In this document: positions 29,805 to 40,110 of the stretch, piece after piece
Layout of the letters: each line of letters begins with the position of its first letter
Numbering within the stretch: the stretch's first letter is position 1
Notes under the pieces: generated by a model
Database searches by the model: none
Seen by the model: only the letters and a program-made list of their open reading frames with translations
Told to the model about the DNA's origin: nothing
NCBI GenBank assembly: GCA_020831825.1
Contig: JAFIFW010000001.1
Coordinates: 1-64,000 of the forward strand
Length of the DNA stretch: 64,000 bases
Direction of reading: 5' to 3'
Source of the DNA: Methylophaga sp.
GTDB taxonomy: Bacteria; Pseudomonadota; Gammaproteobacteria; Nitrosococcales; Methylophagaceae
Program-made: the position numbers and the translations under genes

Positions 29805-30641
29805 GTGGCAGTAACAGTCGGACAATTGTCCAAGATGTCAGCAGTGTTGGCTGGCGACGGCAAAGCAAGTTATCAGATGCTGCTCGGTGAACATCGGGTA
29901 GATATGGCTGCGCTGATGGGCAAGCGCTTAAGATTTGAGTGCGCCGGTGAAATTTTTTGTCAGCATTGTCAGCGACGCACTAAAAAAAGCTTCAGTGGCG
30001 GATTTTGTTTTCCCTGCTCTCAAAAGCTGGCTCAATGTGATCTGTGTTTCATGAAGCCAGAGACCTGTCACTTCGAGCAAGGCACCTGCCGTGAACCGGA
30101 TTGGGGGCAGGCGGTGTGCATGCAACCGCATGTGGTGTATCTTGCCAACAGTTCCGGAATCAAGGTTGGTATTACTCGCAGCGGACAGATTCCCACACGC
30201 TGGATTGACCAAGGGGCAACACAGGCATTGCCGATTTTTATGGTGCAAAGCCGACAACAATCCGGACTGGTGGAAACGGTTTACAAACAGCACGTCTCTG
30301 ATAGAACCGATTGGCGAAAAATGCTCAAAGCACAGGCCGAGCCACTTGATTTGGCTGAGCTAAGAGATCAATTGTTTATCGAGACACAGCACGAGATCAA
30401 TGCATTGCAAGAACGCTTTGGAGAACAGTCAATTAAAGCACTGAAGGCTGAAACAGTTACCGAGATTGTTTACCCTGTGTTGCAGTATCCGGATAAAGTC
30501 AAATCACTTAGCTTTGACAAGACGACTCAGCTTGAAGGCGAGTTAATGGGCATCAAAGGCCAGTATCTGATTCTGGATAGCGGCGTAATAAACATTCGGA
30601 AATTTACTGGTTACCACGTAAAAATGGAATTTACAGCATGA
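29805..30641 (+). CDS. DUF2797 protein with cysteine-rich zinc-binding segment
   Basis: The 278-residue product resembles the DUF2797 family of unknown function. Residues about 48-96 hold paired cysteines (FCQHC, FCFPC, CDLC, and later GTC), predicting one or two zinc sites. The segment HVVYLANSSGIKVGITR is GIY-YIG-like and is followed by PTRWIDQGAT, suggesting a nuclease-fold relative. Start is GTG 29805 with a GAGG site. The stop overlaps the pyrD ATG, so pyrD expression is coupled to it. No function is inferred. Confidence 0.8.
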   Translation: MAVTVGQLSKMSAVLAGDGKASYQMLLGEHRVDMAALMGKRLRFECAGEIFCQHCQRRTKKSFSGGFCFPCSQKLAQCDLCFMKPETCHFEQGTCREPDWGQAVCMQPHVVYLANSSGIKVGITRSGQIPTRWIDQGATQALPIFMVQSRQQSGLVETVYKQHVSDRTDWRKMLKAQAEPLDLAELRDQLFIETQHEINALQERFGEQSIKALKAETVTEIVYPVLQYPDKVKSLSFDKTTQLEGELMGIKGQYLILDSGVINIRKFTGYHVKMEFTA

Positions 30642-31663
30642 TCTATTCACTGTTACGCAATTTGATGTTTCGGCTTGATCCCGAGAAGTCTCATCATCTG
30701 GGATTGAAGTCACTGGATATTCTGGAAATGACCGGCGTGTTGTCACTGCTCAAACCCAAACTTGCAGCCACACCAGTTCGTGTCATGGGTTTGAATTTTC
30801 CCAATCCAGTAGGGCTTGCTGCCGGACTCGATAAAGACGCTGATCACATTGATGCCTTGTCACAACTGGGCTTCGGTTTTATTGAAGTGGGCACAGTGAC
30901 CCCGAGACCTCAACCTGGTAATCCCAAACCGAGGCTGTTTCGCCTGCCGGAAGCGCAGGCAATTATCAATCGCATGGGGTTCAATAATCTTGGCATTGAT
31001 CATCTTATCGAGCAGGTTCAGGTGGCTCAGCGGCAATGCATCTTGGGCATCAATATCGGTAAAAACTTCGACACACCTGTCGAAAAAGCCGTTGATGACT
31101 ATGTGATAGGCTTGAACAAGGCGTATCCGTTTGCGGACTATATCACCATCAATATTTCTTCTCCCAACACGCCCGGACTTCGGGACTTACAATTTGGGGA
31201 AGCGTTGAATGCCTTGTTGGCAGAACTGAAAAAGTCACAACAGCGTTTGCATCGTGAGCACGGGCGATATGTGCCACTCGCGGTCAAAGTCGCTCCGGAT
31301 TTGTCGGAAAAAGAAGTGCACCAATTGGCCAGTGCTTTCACGCAGCATGAAATGGATGCGGTGATTGCCACCAACACCACTATGTCTCGTGAGGCGGTGT
31401 CAGGCATATTGTACGCAGATGAAGCGGGAGGGCTCAGTGGCGCACCTCTAACCGTTGCTTCAACTGAAATTGTCAGGCAATTCCGTCAAGCTTTGCCAGT
31501 GGATATGCCAATCATTGCAGCAGGAGGCATCATGTCGGCCGAAGATGCGCTGGCCAAACTTGAAGCCGGTGCCACGTTACTACAAATCTACAGCGGCCTG
31601 ATTTACCAGGGGCCGGCACTGATTAAAGATATCGTTAAATCAATTGAAGCGAGGAAAAGTTAA
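30638..31663 (+). CDS. pyrD: Dihydroorotate dehydrogenase (quinone), class 2
   Basis: This inner-membrane-associated flavoprotein oxidises dihydroorotate to orotate with ubiquinone, in pyrimidine synthesis. The 341-residue product has the N-terminal helical extension of class 2 enzymes. It also has the NPVGLAAGLDKDA FMN region and the catalytic-serine block ITINISSPNTPGLRDLQ. ATG overlaps the DUF2797 stop, and its own stop overlaps the next start (TAATG). Confidence 0.97.
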   Translation: MIYSLLRNLMFRLDPEKSHHLGLKSLDILEMTGVLSLLKPKLAATPVRVMGLNFPNPVGLAAGLDKDADHIDALSQLGFGFIEVGTVTPRPQPGNPKPRLFRLPEAQAIINRMGFNNLGIDHLIEQVQVAQRQCILGINIGKNFDTPVEKAVDDYVIGLNKAYPFADYITINISSPNTPGLRDLQFGEALNALLAELKKSQQRLHREHGRYVPLAVKVAPDLSEKEVHQLASAFTQHEMDAVIATNTTMSREAVSGILYADEAGGLSGAPLTVASTEIVRQFRQALPVDMPIIAAGGIMSAEDALAKLEAGATLLQIYSGLIYQGPALIKDIVKSIEARKS

Positions 31664-32451
31664 TGGAAAGTGTCCTGGGTAGTTTCCTGATGAATGTATT
31701 GACGGCAATTTTGATCGTCGTCGTCGGGCGAATAGCTGTTAAATGGCTGGTAAAGCTGATTCGTAAACTGATGGTTCGCTGGAATGTCGACCCGATTCTT
31801 ATCAATTTCCTGAGCTCCATTTCCAATGCATTACTGCTGCTGTTTGTCTTTATTGCGGCGCTGGATCAACTTGGAGTCAACACTACTTCGCTGATTGCAG
31901 TATTGGGTGCTGCCGGTCTTGCCGTTGGTCTGGCAATGAAAGACTCACTTCAGAACTTTTCTGCCGGGGTCATGCTGGTGATCTTTCGACCATTCAAAGT
32001 GGGCGACTTTATCGATGCTGGCGGCGTCATGGGCATTGTGGAAAAGATCAGCATTTTCAGCACCATCATGCGAACAGGCGACAATCGTGAAGTGATTGTG
32101 CCTAATGGCCGGATTTATGGTGGCACCATCACTAACTTTTCAGCGCGTGATACCCGTCGCATCGATATGGTGTTCGGTATCAGCTATGGCGATGATTTGC
32201 TCAAGGCAAAAAATATCATCAAGGACATCGTCAACGGTCACGAAAAAGTGCTACCAGAGCCGGAGCCGGTGGTACGTGTTGCAGAGCTTGCTGACAGCAG
32301 CGTCAATTTCGATGTGAGACCCTGGGTGAATGCCGATGATTTCTGGCCGGTGCGTGCCGAGCTGATTGAGCAGATCAAATTGGCCTTTGATGCTAACGGC
32401 ATTACTATTCCATTCCCACAAATGGATGTGCATGTAAACAAGTCGGAATAA
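31663..32451 (+). CDS. mscS: Small-conductance mechanosensitive channel MscS-like (second of two)
   Basis: This canonical small MscS has 262 residues, three predicted helices, and a Gly/Ala-rich pore helix (LIAVLGAAGLAVGLAMKDSLQNFSAG). The beta domain follows (FRPFKVGDFIDAGG) with the VPNGRIYGGTITNFS segment. It releases solutes on hypo-osmotic shock. It is closer to E. coli MscS than the 17917 homologue. It overlaps pyrD by one base, an unusual pairing that makes it part of a DUF2797-pyrD-mscS operon. Confidence 0.93.
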   Translation: MESVLGSFLMNVLTAILIVVVGRIAVKWLVKLIRKLMVRWNVDPILINFLSSISNALLLLFVFIAALDQLGVNTTSLIAVLGAAGLAVGLAMKDSLQNFSAGVMLVIFRPFKVGDFIDAGGVMGIVEKISIFSTIMRTGDNREVIVPNGRIYGGTITNFSARDTRRIDMVFGISYGDDLLKAKNIIKDIVNGHEKVLPEPEPVVRVAELADSSVNFDVRPWVNADDFWPVRAELIEQIKLAFDANGITIPFPQMDVHVNKSE

Positions 32452-32460
32452 GCCGCGCAC

Positions 32461-32490
32461 TCAAGAGGCGGCAGCAGCGTCGCCTCTTGA
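32461..32490. terminator. Inverted repeat between convergent mscS and gloB
   Basis: TCAAGAGGCG (32461-32470) and CGCCTCTTGA (32481-32490) form a perfect 10-bp stem with a 10-nt loop in the 40-nt gap between the convergent genes. T-runs are weak on both sides, so it may work as a bidirectional terminator or an RNA 3'-end stabiliser. Confidence 0.6.
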
Positions 32491-32491
32491 A

Positions 32492-33265
32492 TCAAAACAC
32501 GTCTTTTTTGCTGCGCAGTCGACGGAAAACTTCGATTGCTTCCAAAGGCTCGACATCATTGTCATTACGAACCTGACTGGCCACACTCGGCTGGTCACAG
32601 CGTAAAAAAGGGTTGGTCTGCAGCTCATCAGCAAGTCGTGACGGTACGGTGTTGCGATCATGCGCACGTAGATGTCGGCAATGTGCTAAGCGAAGGTGCA
32701 GAGCCTGATTGTCTGGTTCGATGCTCAGGGCAAACAGCAGGTTGTTGAGTGTGTATTCATGGGCGCAGTAGATTTCAGTTTGTGCGGGAAGTTGGCGAAG
32801 TCTTAGTAAGGACGCATAAAGCTGTTCAGCAGTGCCACCCAGCAACCGACCGCAACCGCCGGCAAAAAGTGTGTCACCGCAGAATAGCTTGCCATCAAGC
32901 AGATAGCTGATGTGTCCAGCGGTATGTCCCGGGGTATCAAGGATTTGCACTGCTGGAAAAGCAGGATGCACATTGAAACTACGGTGCTCTGAGAGGGGAT
33001 GACTCATCTCAGGTATCAGTTCCTGTCGGGGGCCGAACACAGGCAAATCGGCATAGCTTTGACGCAGTTCCCGGATGCCACCCACATGATCGTGATGGTG
33101 ATGTGTGATAAGAATCGCGACAGGCTCAAGTTCGAGAGTTTGCAAGTTCTTAAGGACGGGCTCTGCACTGCCGGGATCGACGATCAAGGTTTCCGCGCTG
33201 TGTTCAGATTGAATCAGCCAGATATAATTGTCCTCAAATGCATTAACGGCATGCACTTTCAGCAT
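32492..33265 (-). CDS. gloB: Hydroxyacylglutathione hydrolase (glyoxalase II)
   Basis: This metallo-beta-lactamase-fold enzyme hydrolyses S-lactoylglutathione in methylglyoxal detoxification. The 257-residue product has THHHHDHVGG (from residue 54), a second metal block around LDTPGHTAGHISY, and FCGDTLFAGGCGR. It is divergent from a methyltransferase gene; gloB-methyltransferase-rnhA-dnaQ is the same neighbourhood as in E. coli. Confidence 0.95.
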   Translation of the reverse strand: MLKVHAVNAFEDNYIWLIQSEHSAETLIVDPGSAEPVLKNLQTLELEPVAILITHHHHDHVGGIRELRQSYADLPVFGPRQELIPEMSHPLSEHRSFNVHPAFPAVQILDTPGHTAGHISYLLDGKLFCGDTLFAGGCGRLLGGTAEQLYASLLRLRQLPAQTEIYCAHEYTLNNLLFALSIEPDNQALHLRLAHCRHLRAHDRNTVPSRLADELQTNPFLRCDQPSVASQVRNDNDVEPLEAIEVFRRLRSKKDVF

Positions 33266-33284
33266 GAAAGACTCCCGGTGGGTG

Positions 33285-34034
33285 ATGACAGATTATAGAA
33301 CGCACGAGCAACAAATGTCGGAATGGTGGGCGAGTCCGCTGGGGCAGCGCCTGGACCAGTCTGAACGCGATGCGTTGTTTTCACTCAAACATCTGCTGTA
33401 CGGCTATTATCAAGTTCAGATTGGCGGCAACAGTCTGTTATTGCCCGGCTCCAAAAGACCCGAAGCATTGCTTCGTGCTGGTGAACATGCCGATCTGGCT
33501 GCGCAGCCCGAGAACTTGCCGTTCAAACCTCATAGTATCGATAGTTTGATGTTGATGCATGTGCTTGAGTTCTCTACCGACCCACATCAATTGCTCAGAG
33601 AGGCTGAGCGAGTGCTGATGGATGATGGCACCTTGGTGTTGTGTTGTTTCAACCCACTCAGCTTATGGGGGATAAAACGCTTGTTTTCCTGGCAGGACAG
33701 GCCTCCCTGGAATGGCCACTTTTTCTCCCGCTCCAGGGTTCAGGACTGGTTGGCGCTGCTCAATTTTCAGATTATTGATCGTCGAGCGCTCGGTTTTACA
33801 CTGCCCAGCCAGTCTGTTCGGTTGCTCAGATGGACCCGTTTTATGCAACGCTGGGGGGCAAGACTCTGGCCTTTTTTTTGTGGCGTGACCATTGTGGTTG
33901 CCAGTAAACGTACTATTCCACTGACACCACTGCCCGTGCGCTGGCGGCAGGCAGCGTTGTTTCCGAAAACCCGCTTGGTTAATCGGCCTTTAACTCGTCA
34001 TGACAGACACACAGGAACCCCAGAAGATGGATGA
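33285..34034 (+). CDS. SAM-dependent methyltransferase (YafS-like)
   Basis: The roughly 249-residue class I methyltransferase-like protein contains [20 protein letters not shown] and a [17 protein letters not shown] strand region. The glycine-rich SAM loop is poorly conserved. E. coli has yafS at this position between gloB and rnhA; its substrate is unknown. The frame runs upstream to 33228; ATG 33285, which avoids overlapping gloB, is preferred. Its 3' end overlaps the start region of rnhA. Confidence 0.8.
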   Translation: MTDYRTHEQQMSEWWASPLGQRLDQSERDALFSLKHLLYGYYQVQIGGNSLLLPGSKRPEALLRAGEHADLAAQPENLPFKPHSIDSLMLMHVLEFSTDPHQLLREAERVLMDDGTLVLCCFNPLSLWGIKRLFSWQDRPPWNGHFFSRSRVQDWLALLNFQIIDRRALGFTLPSQSVRLLRWTRFMQRWGARLWPFFCGVTIVVASKRTIPLTPLPVRWRQAALFPKTRLVNRPLTRHDRHTGTPEDG

Positions 34035-34473
34035 AGTGGATATTTTTACCGACGGCGCCTGTAGTGGTAATCCCGGGCCGGGCGGTTGGGGGGCTATTTT
34101 GCGGCTGCGTGGCAAACAGGTAGAGAAGGAATTATCCGGCGCAGAACCTGACACCACCAATAACCGTATGGAAATGATGGCGGTCATTGCTGCTTTGGAA
34201 GCTTTGAAAAAACCTTGTAAGGTCACAATCACCACAGATTCTCAGTATGTAATGAAAGGCATGACCGAATGGCTGTCCGGCTGGAAAGCCAAGCAGTGGA
34301 AAACCGCAGCGCGCAAGCCGGTCAAAAATGCCGATTTGTGGCAACGGCTGGACAAGGCGGTGAGTCAGCATCAAGTTAAATGGGAGTGGGTGCGTGGCCA
34401 TGATGGACATCCAGACAATGAGCGTGCCGATCAACTGGCAGTCAATGCCCGGCAACAACTTCAAGCGAAATAA
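34000..34473 (+). CDS. rnhA: Ribonuclease HI
   Basis: This enzyme cuts the RNA strand of RNA-DNA hybrids. The 157-residue product has the acidic active site Asp18 ([15 protein letters not shown]), Glu58 (NNRMEMMA), Asp80 (TTDSQYV) and Asp144 (NERADQLA). ATG 34000 overlaps the methyltransferase gene by 35 nt. ATG 34027, preceded by AGGA, is an alternative giving 148 residues. dnaQ follows 11 nt downstream. Confidence 0.96.
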   Translation: MTDTQEPQKMDEVDIFTDGACSGNPGPGGWGAILRLRGKQVEKELSGAEPDTTNNRMEMMAVIAALEALKKPCKVTITTDSQYVMKGMTEWLSGWKAKQWKTAARKPVKNADLWQRLDKAVSQHQVKWEWVRGHDGHPDNERADQLAVNARQQLQAK

Positions 34474-34484
34474 GAGGCTCGACG

Positions 34485-35231
34485 GTGACTGAACAACAAA
34501 CAAAACGTCAGATTGTGCTCGATACTGAAACCACTGGTATCAGTACTGCAGAAGATCATCGCATCATCGAAATCGGTTGTGTGGAAATTATCAATCGTCG
34601 TGCCACCGGGCAAACCTTTCACCAATACATCAACCCTCAGAGAGAAATTGATGCCGGTGCCATAGAAGTACACGGTATTACTAACGATTTTCTTGCTGAC
34701 AAACCGGTGTTTGCTGACATTGCCAAGGCGTTTATCGATTTTGTCAGCGGTGCCGAGTTAATCATTCACAACGCACCGTTTGACGTTGGCTTTTTGGATC
34801 ATGAATTCGGCAAGCTGGAGATTAATCATCGCATTGCAGATATATGTGATGTTGTTGATACGCTGAAGATGGCGCGTGACAAACATCCTGGCCAGAAAAA
34901 CAATCTGGATGCCTTGTGCAAACGCTACCAAGTCGATAACTCCAATCGAGATTTGCATGGCGCTCTACTGGACGCCGAAATTCTGGCTGAAGTCTTCCTG
35001 GCCATGACCGGTGGCCAAGTCAGCTTGTCACTAGCTGCGGAACAACAAGAAGCTCCGACTGCCGACGAACAGCAGCTGGACAATGCCTTTACAGCATCGA
35101 CACGGCCGGCCTTGAAAATCATTCATGCAGAAGAACATGAACTGGCGGCTCACCAGGCTATGCTGGAATTGATTGACAAAAAAAGTGATGGCGCCTGTGT
35201 CTGGCTCAAAGATAATCAGACAGCGGGATAA
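34485..35231 (+). CDS. dnaQ: DNA polymerase III epsilon subunit (proofreading exonuclease)
   Basis: This is the 3'-5' exonuclease of the replicative polymerase core. The 248-residue product has the DEDDh residues: Asp13 and Glu15 (VLDTETTG), Asp100 (HNAPFDVGFLDHEF), His158 and Asp163 (DLHGALLDAEIL). A C-terminal tail that binds the alpha subunit follows. Start is GTG 34485 with GAGG upstream. In E. coli rnhA and dnaQ are divergent; here they are in tandem on one strand. Confidence 0.95.
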   Translation: MTEQQTKRQIVLDTETTGISTAEDHRIIEIGCVEIINRRATGQTFHQYINPQREIDAGAIEVHGITNDFLADKPVFADIAKAFIDFVSGAELIIHNAPFDVGFLDHEFGKLEINHRIADICDVVDTLKMARDKHPGQKNNLDALCKRYQVDNSNRDLHGALLDAEILAEVFLAMTGGQVSLSLAAEQQEAPTADEQQLDNAFTASTRPALKIIHAEEHELAAHQAMLELIDKKSDGACVWLKDNQTAG

Positions 35232-35253
35232 TTCAAAAAAATCAGGCCATTGG

Positions 35254-35281
35254 CTTGAAATGTGTTTCTTGACCCCCAAAT
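35254..35281 (+). promoter_or_regulatory. Sigma-32 (RpoH) heat-shock promoter of grpE
   Basis: CTTGAAA (35254-35260) and CCCCAAAT (35274-35281) are separated by 13 nt, matching the sigma-32 consensus (CTTGAAA, then CCCCATNT). It lies 36 nt before the grpE start. Confidence 0.85.
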
Positions 35282-35316
35282 AGAACCTGTCTTCAGTAAA
35301 GCTAAAACGGGTCAAC

Positions 35317-35868
35317 ATGAGTCAAGAAGAAATCAACAACACAGACAACAGTCTGGATGCAACGCCAGACCAGCAGCCACAACCTGCTTCGGAATCACCA
35401 TCCGATGCCAGCCCCGAGCAGCTGCTTGAACAAGCCCAGGCCAAAGCCGATGAGTACTGGAACGAGTTACTGCGTGCCCGTGCGGATTTGGAAAATATGC
35501 GTCGTCGGCATAGTCGTGATCTCGAAAGTGCCCACAAGCATGCGCTCGACAAATTTGTCACCGAGCTGTTGCCGGTTTGTGACAGCCTTGAACTGGGGCT
35601 GAATGCGGCAGGCAATGAAGAAGCCAACTTGTCATCGGTTCGCGATGGTATGGACATGACACTCAAAATGCTGATCAGTGCCATTGCCAAGTTTGGTCTG
35701 GAACAGATCAACCCGGAAGGTGAAGCCTTTGATCCGGAACTGCATCAGGCAATGGCCATGCAGCCAGTCGAGGGCAAAGAAGCCAATCAGGTGATTGCGG
35801 TCATGCAAAAAGGTTATCGCTTCAATGGGCGTTTACTCAGGCCTGCCATGGTGGTGGTCTCGCAATAA
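35317..35868 (+). CDS. grpE: Nucleotide exchange factor GrpE
   Basis: GrpE releases ADP from DnaK. The 183-residue product has an acidic, disordered N-terminus, a long coiled coil (about 35-85) with ARADLENMRRRHSRD, and the C-terminal wing ending QKGYRFNGRLLRPAMVVVSQ. It has its own sigma-32 promoter and precedes dnaK by 111 nt, which contain a second one. Confidence 0.96.
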   Translation: MSQEEINNTDNSLDATPDQQPQPASESPSDASPEQLLEQAQAKADEYWNELLRARADLENMRRRHSRDLESAHKHALDKFVTELLPVCDSLELGLNAAGNEEANLSSVRDGMDMTLKMLISAIAKFGLEQINPEGEAFDPELHQAMAMQPVEGKEANQVIAVMQKGYRFNGRLLRPAMVVVSQ

Positions 35869-35893
35869 ATCGTCACCGTACAAAGTGAAGGGA

Positions 35894-35921
35894 CTTGAAA
35901 TCCACTGACAGCTCCCCAACC
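35894..35921 (+). promoter_or_regulatory. Sigma-32 (RpoH) heat-shock promoter of dnaK
   Basis: CTTGAAA (35894-35900), 13 nt, then CCCCAACC (35914-35921), again fitting the sigma-32 consensus. The dnaK start is about 58 nt downstream. Confidence 0.85.
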
Positions 35922-35979
35922 TAGAGACACAACAGCTGGTATAGCCAGTCAGAGTTCAGAGAATTTCGGAGAATTATTT

Positions 35980-37896
35980 ATGGGTAAAATTATTGGAATC
36001 GATTTGGGTACCACCAACTCATGCGTAGCAGTGTTGGAAGATGGTAAAGCCCGGGTTATCGAAAACAGCGAAGGTGATCGCACTACGCCATCGATTGTCG
36101 CCTTCACTAAAGACAACGAAGTACTGGTAGGTCAATCAGCAAAAAGACAAGCGGTGACCAATCCGAGCAACACACTGTACGGTATCAAACGACTGATTGG
36201 TCGTAAGTTCAAAGAAGATGTCGTTCAGCGTGATATCGACATGGTGCCTTACAAGATTGTTGAAGCCGACAACGGTGACGCCTGGGTTCAGGCCAATGAC
36301 AAAAAAATGGCTCCACCAGAAATTTCTGCGCGTGTCTTGATGAAGATGAAAAAAACTGCGGAAGAATTCCTGGGTGAACCGGTCACAGAAGCGGTAGTTA
36401 CCGTACCTGCCTACTTCAACGATTCACAACGTCAGGCGACTAAAGACGCTGGCAAGATTGCCGGTCTTGAAGTTAAACGTATCATCAACGAGCCGACCGC
36501 TGCTGCACTGGCCTACGGCATGGACAAAAAACGTGGTGATTCCACGGTTGTGGTTTATGACCTGGGTGGCGGTACCTTTGACGTATCGATCATCGAAATT
36601 GCTGACATCGAAGGTGAGCACCAATTTGAGGTGCTGGCGACCAACGGTGATACCTTCCTGGGCGGTGAAGACTTTGACCAGCGCATCATTGATTTTCTGG
36701 TCAGCGAGTTCAAGAAAGATCAAGGCGTTGATTTGAGCAAGGATCCTCTGGCGCTGCAACGTCTGAAAGATGCGGCTGAAAAAGCAAAAATTGAGCTGTC
36801 CTCAAGCCAACAAACAGATATCAACCTGCCATACATCACAGCCGATGCCAGCGGTCCAAAACACATGGAAATCCGCCTGACCCGCGCCAAGCTGGAATCT
36901 CTGGTTGATGACTTGATTACACGCAGTCTTGAGCCTTGCAAAGTGGCGCTGAAAGACGCCGGACTGTCTGTTTCTGAGATTAATGAAGTCATTCTGGTCG
37001 GTGGTCAGACACGTATGCCGAAAGTACAAGAAGCTGTTAAAGAGCTGTTTGGCAAAGAACCACGCCGTGATGTAAACCCTGATGAAGCGGTGGCTGTAGG
37101 TGCGGCGATTCAGGCTGCGGTGCTGGCGGGCGATGTCAAAGATGTATTGTTGCTTGACGTGACGCCGCTGAGTCTGGGTATTGAAACCATGGGTGGTGTG
37201 ATGACCAAACTGGTTGAGAAAAACACCACGATTCCGACCAAAGCACAGCAGGTTTTCTCGACCGCCGATGACAATCAGCCTGCGGTGACTATTCACGTGC
37301 TGCAAGGTGAGCGTGAAATGGCCTCTGCCAACAAATCATTGGGCCGTTTTGATCTGGCCGATATTCCACCTGCGCCACGCGGTGTCCCTCAAATCGAAGT
37401 GACGTTTGATATTGATGCCAACGGTATCCTCAACGTGTCGGCCAAAGACAAGGCCACAGGCAAGGAACAATCCATTGTCATCAAGGCTTCCAGTGGTTTG
37501 AGTGATGAAGAAGTGGAAAAAATGGTCAAGGATGCCGAAGCGCATGCCGAGGAAGACCGTAAGTTCCACGAACTGGTGACCGCGCGTAACACTGCAGATG
37601 GTTTGATTCACGCCACCAACAAGTCACTGAAAGACCTGGGTGACAAAGTTGATGCGGCAGAAAAATCTGCGATTGAATCTGCTATCGAGAGCCTGCAGGA
37701 AGCACTGAAAGGTGAAGACAAGGCTGATATCGAAGCAAAAACCAACACATTGTCAGAAGCGGCTGCCAAACTGGCTGAGCGAGCCTATGCCGAAAATGCT
37801 GAAGCAGGCGATGGTGCTGCATCAGAGTCAGCGGCCGAAGCAAGTGACGATGTTGTTGATGCCGAGTTTGAAGAAGTCAACGACGACAAGAAGTAA
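35980..37896 (+). CDS. dnaK: Molecular chaperone DnaK (Hsp70)
   Basis: This ATP-driven folding chaperone has 638 residues. It starts [21 protein letters not shown] and has the [13 protein letters not shown] phosphate loop, a substrate-binding beta domain, a helical lid and an acidic C-terminus ending EEVNDDKK, close to the usual EEVKDKK motif. The GGAG ribosome-binding site is clear. It sits between grpE and dnaJ, the standard heat-shock cluster. Confidence 0.99.
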   Translation: MGKIIGIDLGTTNSCVAVLEDGKARVIENSEGDRTTPSIVAFTKDNEVLVGQSAKRQAVTNPSNTLYGIKRLIGRKFKEDVVQRDIDMVPYKIVEADNGDAWVQANDKKMAPPEISARVLMKMKKTAEEFLGEPVTEAVVTVPAYFNDSQRQATKDAGKIAGLEVKRIINEPTAAALAYGMDKKRGDSTVVVYDLGGGTFDVSIIEIADIEGEHQFEVLATNGDTFLGGEDFDQRIIDFLVSEFKKDQGVDLSKDPLALQRLKDAAEKAKIELSSSQQTDINLPYITADASGPKHMEIRLTRAKLESLVDDLITRSLEPCKVALKDAGLSVSEINEVILVGGQTRMPKVQEAVKELFGKEPRRDVNPDEAVAVGAAIQAAVLAGDVKDVLLLDVTPLSLGIETMGGVMTKLVEKNTTIPTKAQQVFSTADDNQPAVTIHVLQGEREMASANKSLGRFDLADIPPAPRGVPQIEVTFDIDANGILNVSAKDKATGKEQSIVIKASSGLSDEEVEKMVKDAEAHAEEDRKFHELVTARNTADGLIHATNKSLKDLGDKVDAAEKSAIESAIESLQEALKGEDKADIEAKTNTLSEAAAKLAERAYAENAEAGDGAASESAAEASDDVVDAEFEEVNDDKK

Positions 37897-37924
37897 TCTC
37901 ATCTCGATAATGACCTTGCAAACG

Positions 37925-37954
37925 GGCGTGGAACAAAATTCCACGCCTGTTTTG
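37925..37954 (+). terminator. Hairpin between dnaK and dnaJ
   Basis: GGCGTGGAA (37925-37933) pairs perfectly with TTCCACGCC (37939-37947) around a 5-nt loop, followed by TGTTTTG. It is a strong stem with a short T-run and may act as a partial terminator that lowers dnaJ relative to dnaK. Confidence 0.65.
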
Positions 37955-37979
37955 CTTGAATAACAAGACCAGACAAGAC

Positions 37980-39092
37980 ATGGCCAAACAAGATTACTAT
38001 GAACTGCTCGGCGTGGCGCGAACTGCCACAGAGGCCGAAATCAAAAAAGCCTACCGTCGCATGGCGATGAAGTATCACCCGGATCGTAATCCGGATGACA
38101 AAGACGCCGAAGCCAAATTCAAAGAAGCCAAAGAAGCCTACGAAGTTCTGTCTGATACCCGCAAACGGGCCGCTTATGATCAATTTGGTCACGCGGGTGT
38201 TGATAACAGTGCCGGAGCTGGCGGTTTCCGTGGTGGTGCCGGTGGTTTTAGCGATATCTTTGGCGATGTGTTCAACGATATTTTTGGCGCAGGTGGCAGA
38301 CATCAGAACTATCGCGGTGCCGATCTGCGTTATCGACTTGAGTTAACGCTGGAAGAAGCCGTCGCCGGTACAACAGCCACCATCAGGATTCCAGTTCATG
38401 TGACCTGTAAAACCTGTGATGGCACAGGTGCCAAACCTGGCAGTCAGCCAGTCACTTGTACTACCTGCGGTGGGCATGGACAGGTTCGAATTCAGCAGGG
38501 TTTCTTTACCGTGCAACAAACCTGTCCACACTGTCACGGTACCGGCAAGATGATTCAGGATCCTTGCTCTGACTGTCATGGCGAAGGTGTGATTCAGGAA
38601 CAGAAAACCCTGCAGGTCAAGGTGCCTGCAGGTGTGGATACCGGAGACAGAATCCGGCTGGCGGGTGAAGGTGAAGCTGGAACAGGTGGTGCGCCAGCGG
38701 GCGATCTGTATGTTGAAGTGTCAGTCAAACACCACGATGTGTTTACCCGTGATGGTAACAACCTCTTTTGCGATGTACCGATAAGCTTTATTACCGCTAC
38801 ATTGGGTGGTGAAGTGGAAGTGCCCACCCTCAACGGCAAGGCCGTGTTGAAAGTGCCCGAAGGCACCCAGACCGGACAGCAGTTCCGTATGCGTTCCAAA
38901 GGCGTTCAGTCGGTTCGAAGTAGTAGTCCCGGCGACTTGTTGTGTCGGGTTGTTATCGAAACGCCTGTGAAATTATCGAAAAAACAGAAAGAACTGTTAC
39001 AAGCCTTTGAGGACACTCTGAAGGAGGGTAACATTGCCCACACCCCTAAACACAATTCATGGCTTGACGCAGTCAAGCGCTTTTTTGAGTAA
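37980..39092 (+). CDS. dnaJ: Chaperone protein DnaJ (Hsp40)
   Basis: DnaJ stimulates DnaK ATPase and delivers substrates. The 370-residue class A protein has the J domain with the HPD triad ([10 protein letters not shown]), a Gly/Phe-rich linker, and four CxxCxGxG-type zinc repeats ([36 protein letters not shown]). The C-terminal substrate domains follow. Start at ATG 37980 ([12 protein letters not shown]) is fixed by homology; the frame is open nine codons further upstream. Confidence 0.98.
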   Translation: MAKQDYYELLGVARTATEAEIKKAYRRMAMKYHPDRNPDDKDAEAKFKEAKEAYEVLSDTRKRAAYDQFGHAGVDNSAGAGGFRGGAGGFSDIFGDVFNDIFGAGGRHQNYRGADLRYRLELTLEEAVAGTTATIRIPVHVTCKTCDGTGAKPGSQPVTCTTCGGHGQVRIQQGFFTVQQTCPHCHGTGKMIQDPCSDCHGEGVIQEQKTLQVKVPAGVDTGDRIRLAGEGEAGTGGAPAGDLYVEVSVKHHDVFTRDGNNLFCDVPISFITATLGGEVEVPTLNGKAVLKVPEGTQTGQQFRMRSKGVQSVRSSSPGDLLCRVVIETPVKLSKKQKELLQAFEDTLKEGNIAHTPKHNSWLDAVKRFFE

Positions 39093-39152
39093 GGGATGGA
39101 TTTGCCAAGACAGGCTGGCTGAGCTAACTTCTCGCCAGCCTTTTTTATTTTT
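39062..39152 (+). terminator. Two successive terminator hairpins after dnaJ
   Basis: The first, GCTTGAC (39062-39068) with GTCAAGC (39072-39078) and T-run 39081-39086, overlaps the end of dnaJ. The second, GGCTGGC (39113-39119) with GCCAGCC (39134-39140) followed by TTTTTTATTTTT, lies in the gap before dapB and is the stronger. Confidence 0.75.
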
Positions 39153-39154
39153 GA

Positions 39155-39985
<831 letters not shown>

Positions 39986-40110
39986 TTCGCTGTTGGGTTG
40001 TGGGCTTCGCTTTATCATGACTTGTCTGGTAATATGCAGGGCTCGAAACAAAAACGATAAGAATGTTTCATTGTGCGGGAATGAGACAGCATGGAAAGAT
40101 GTGAGCAATT

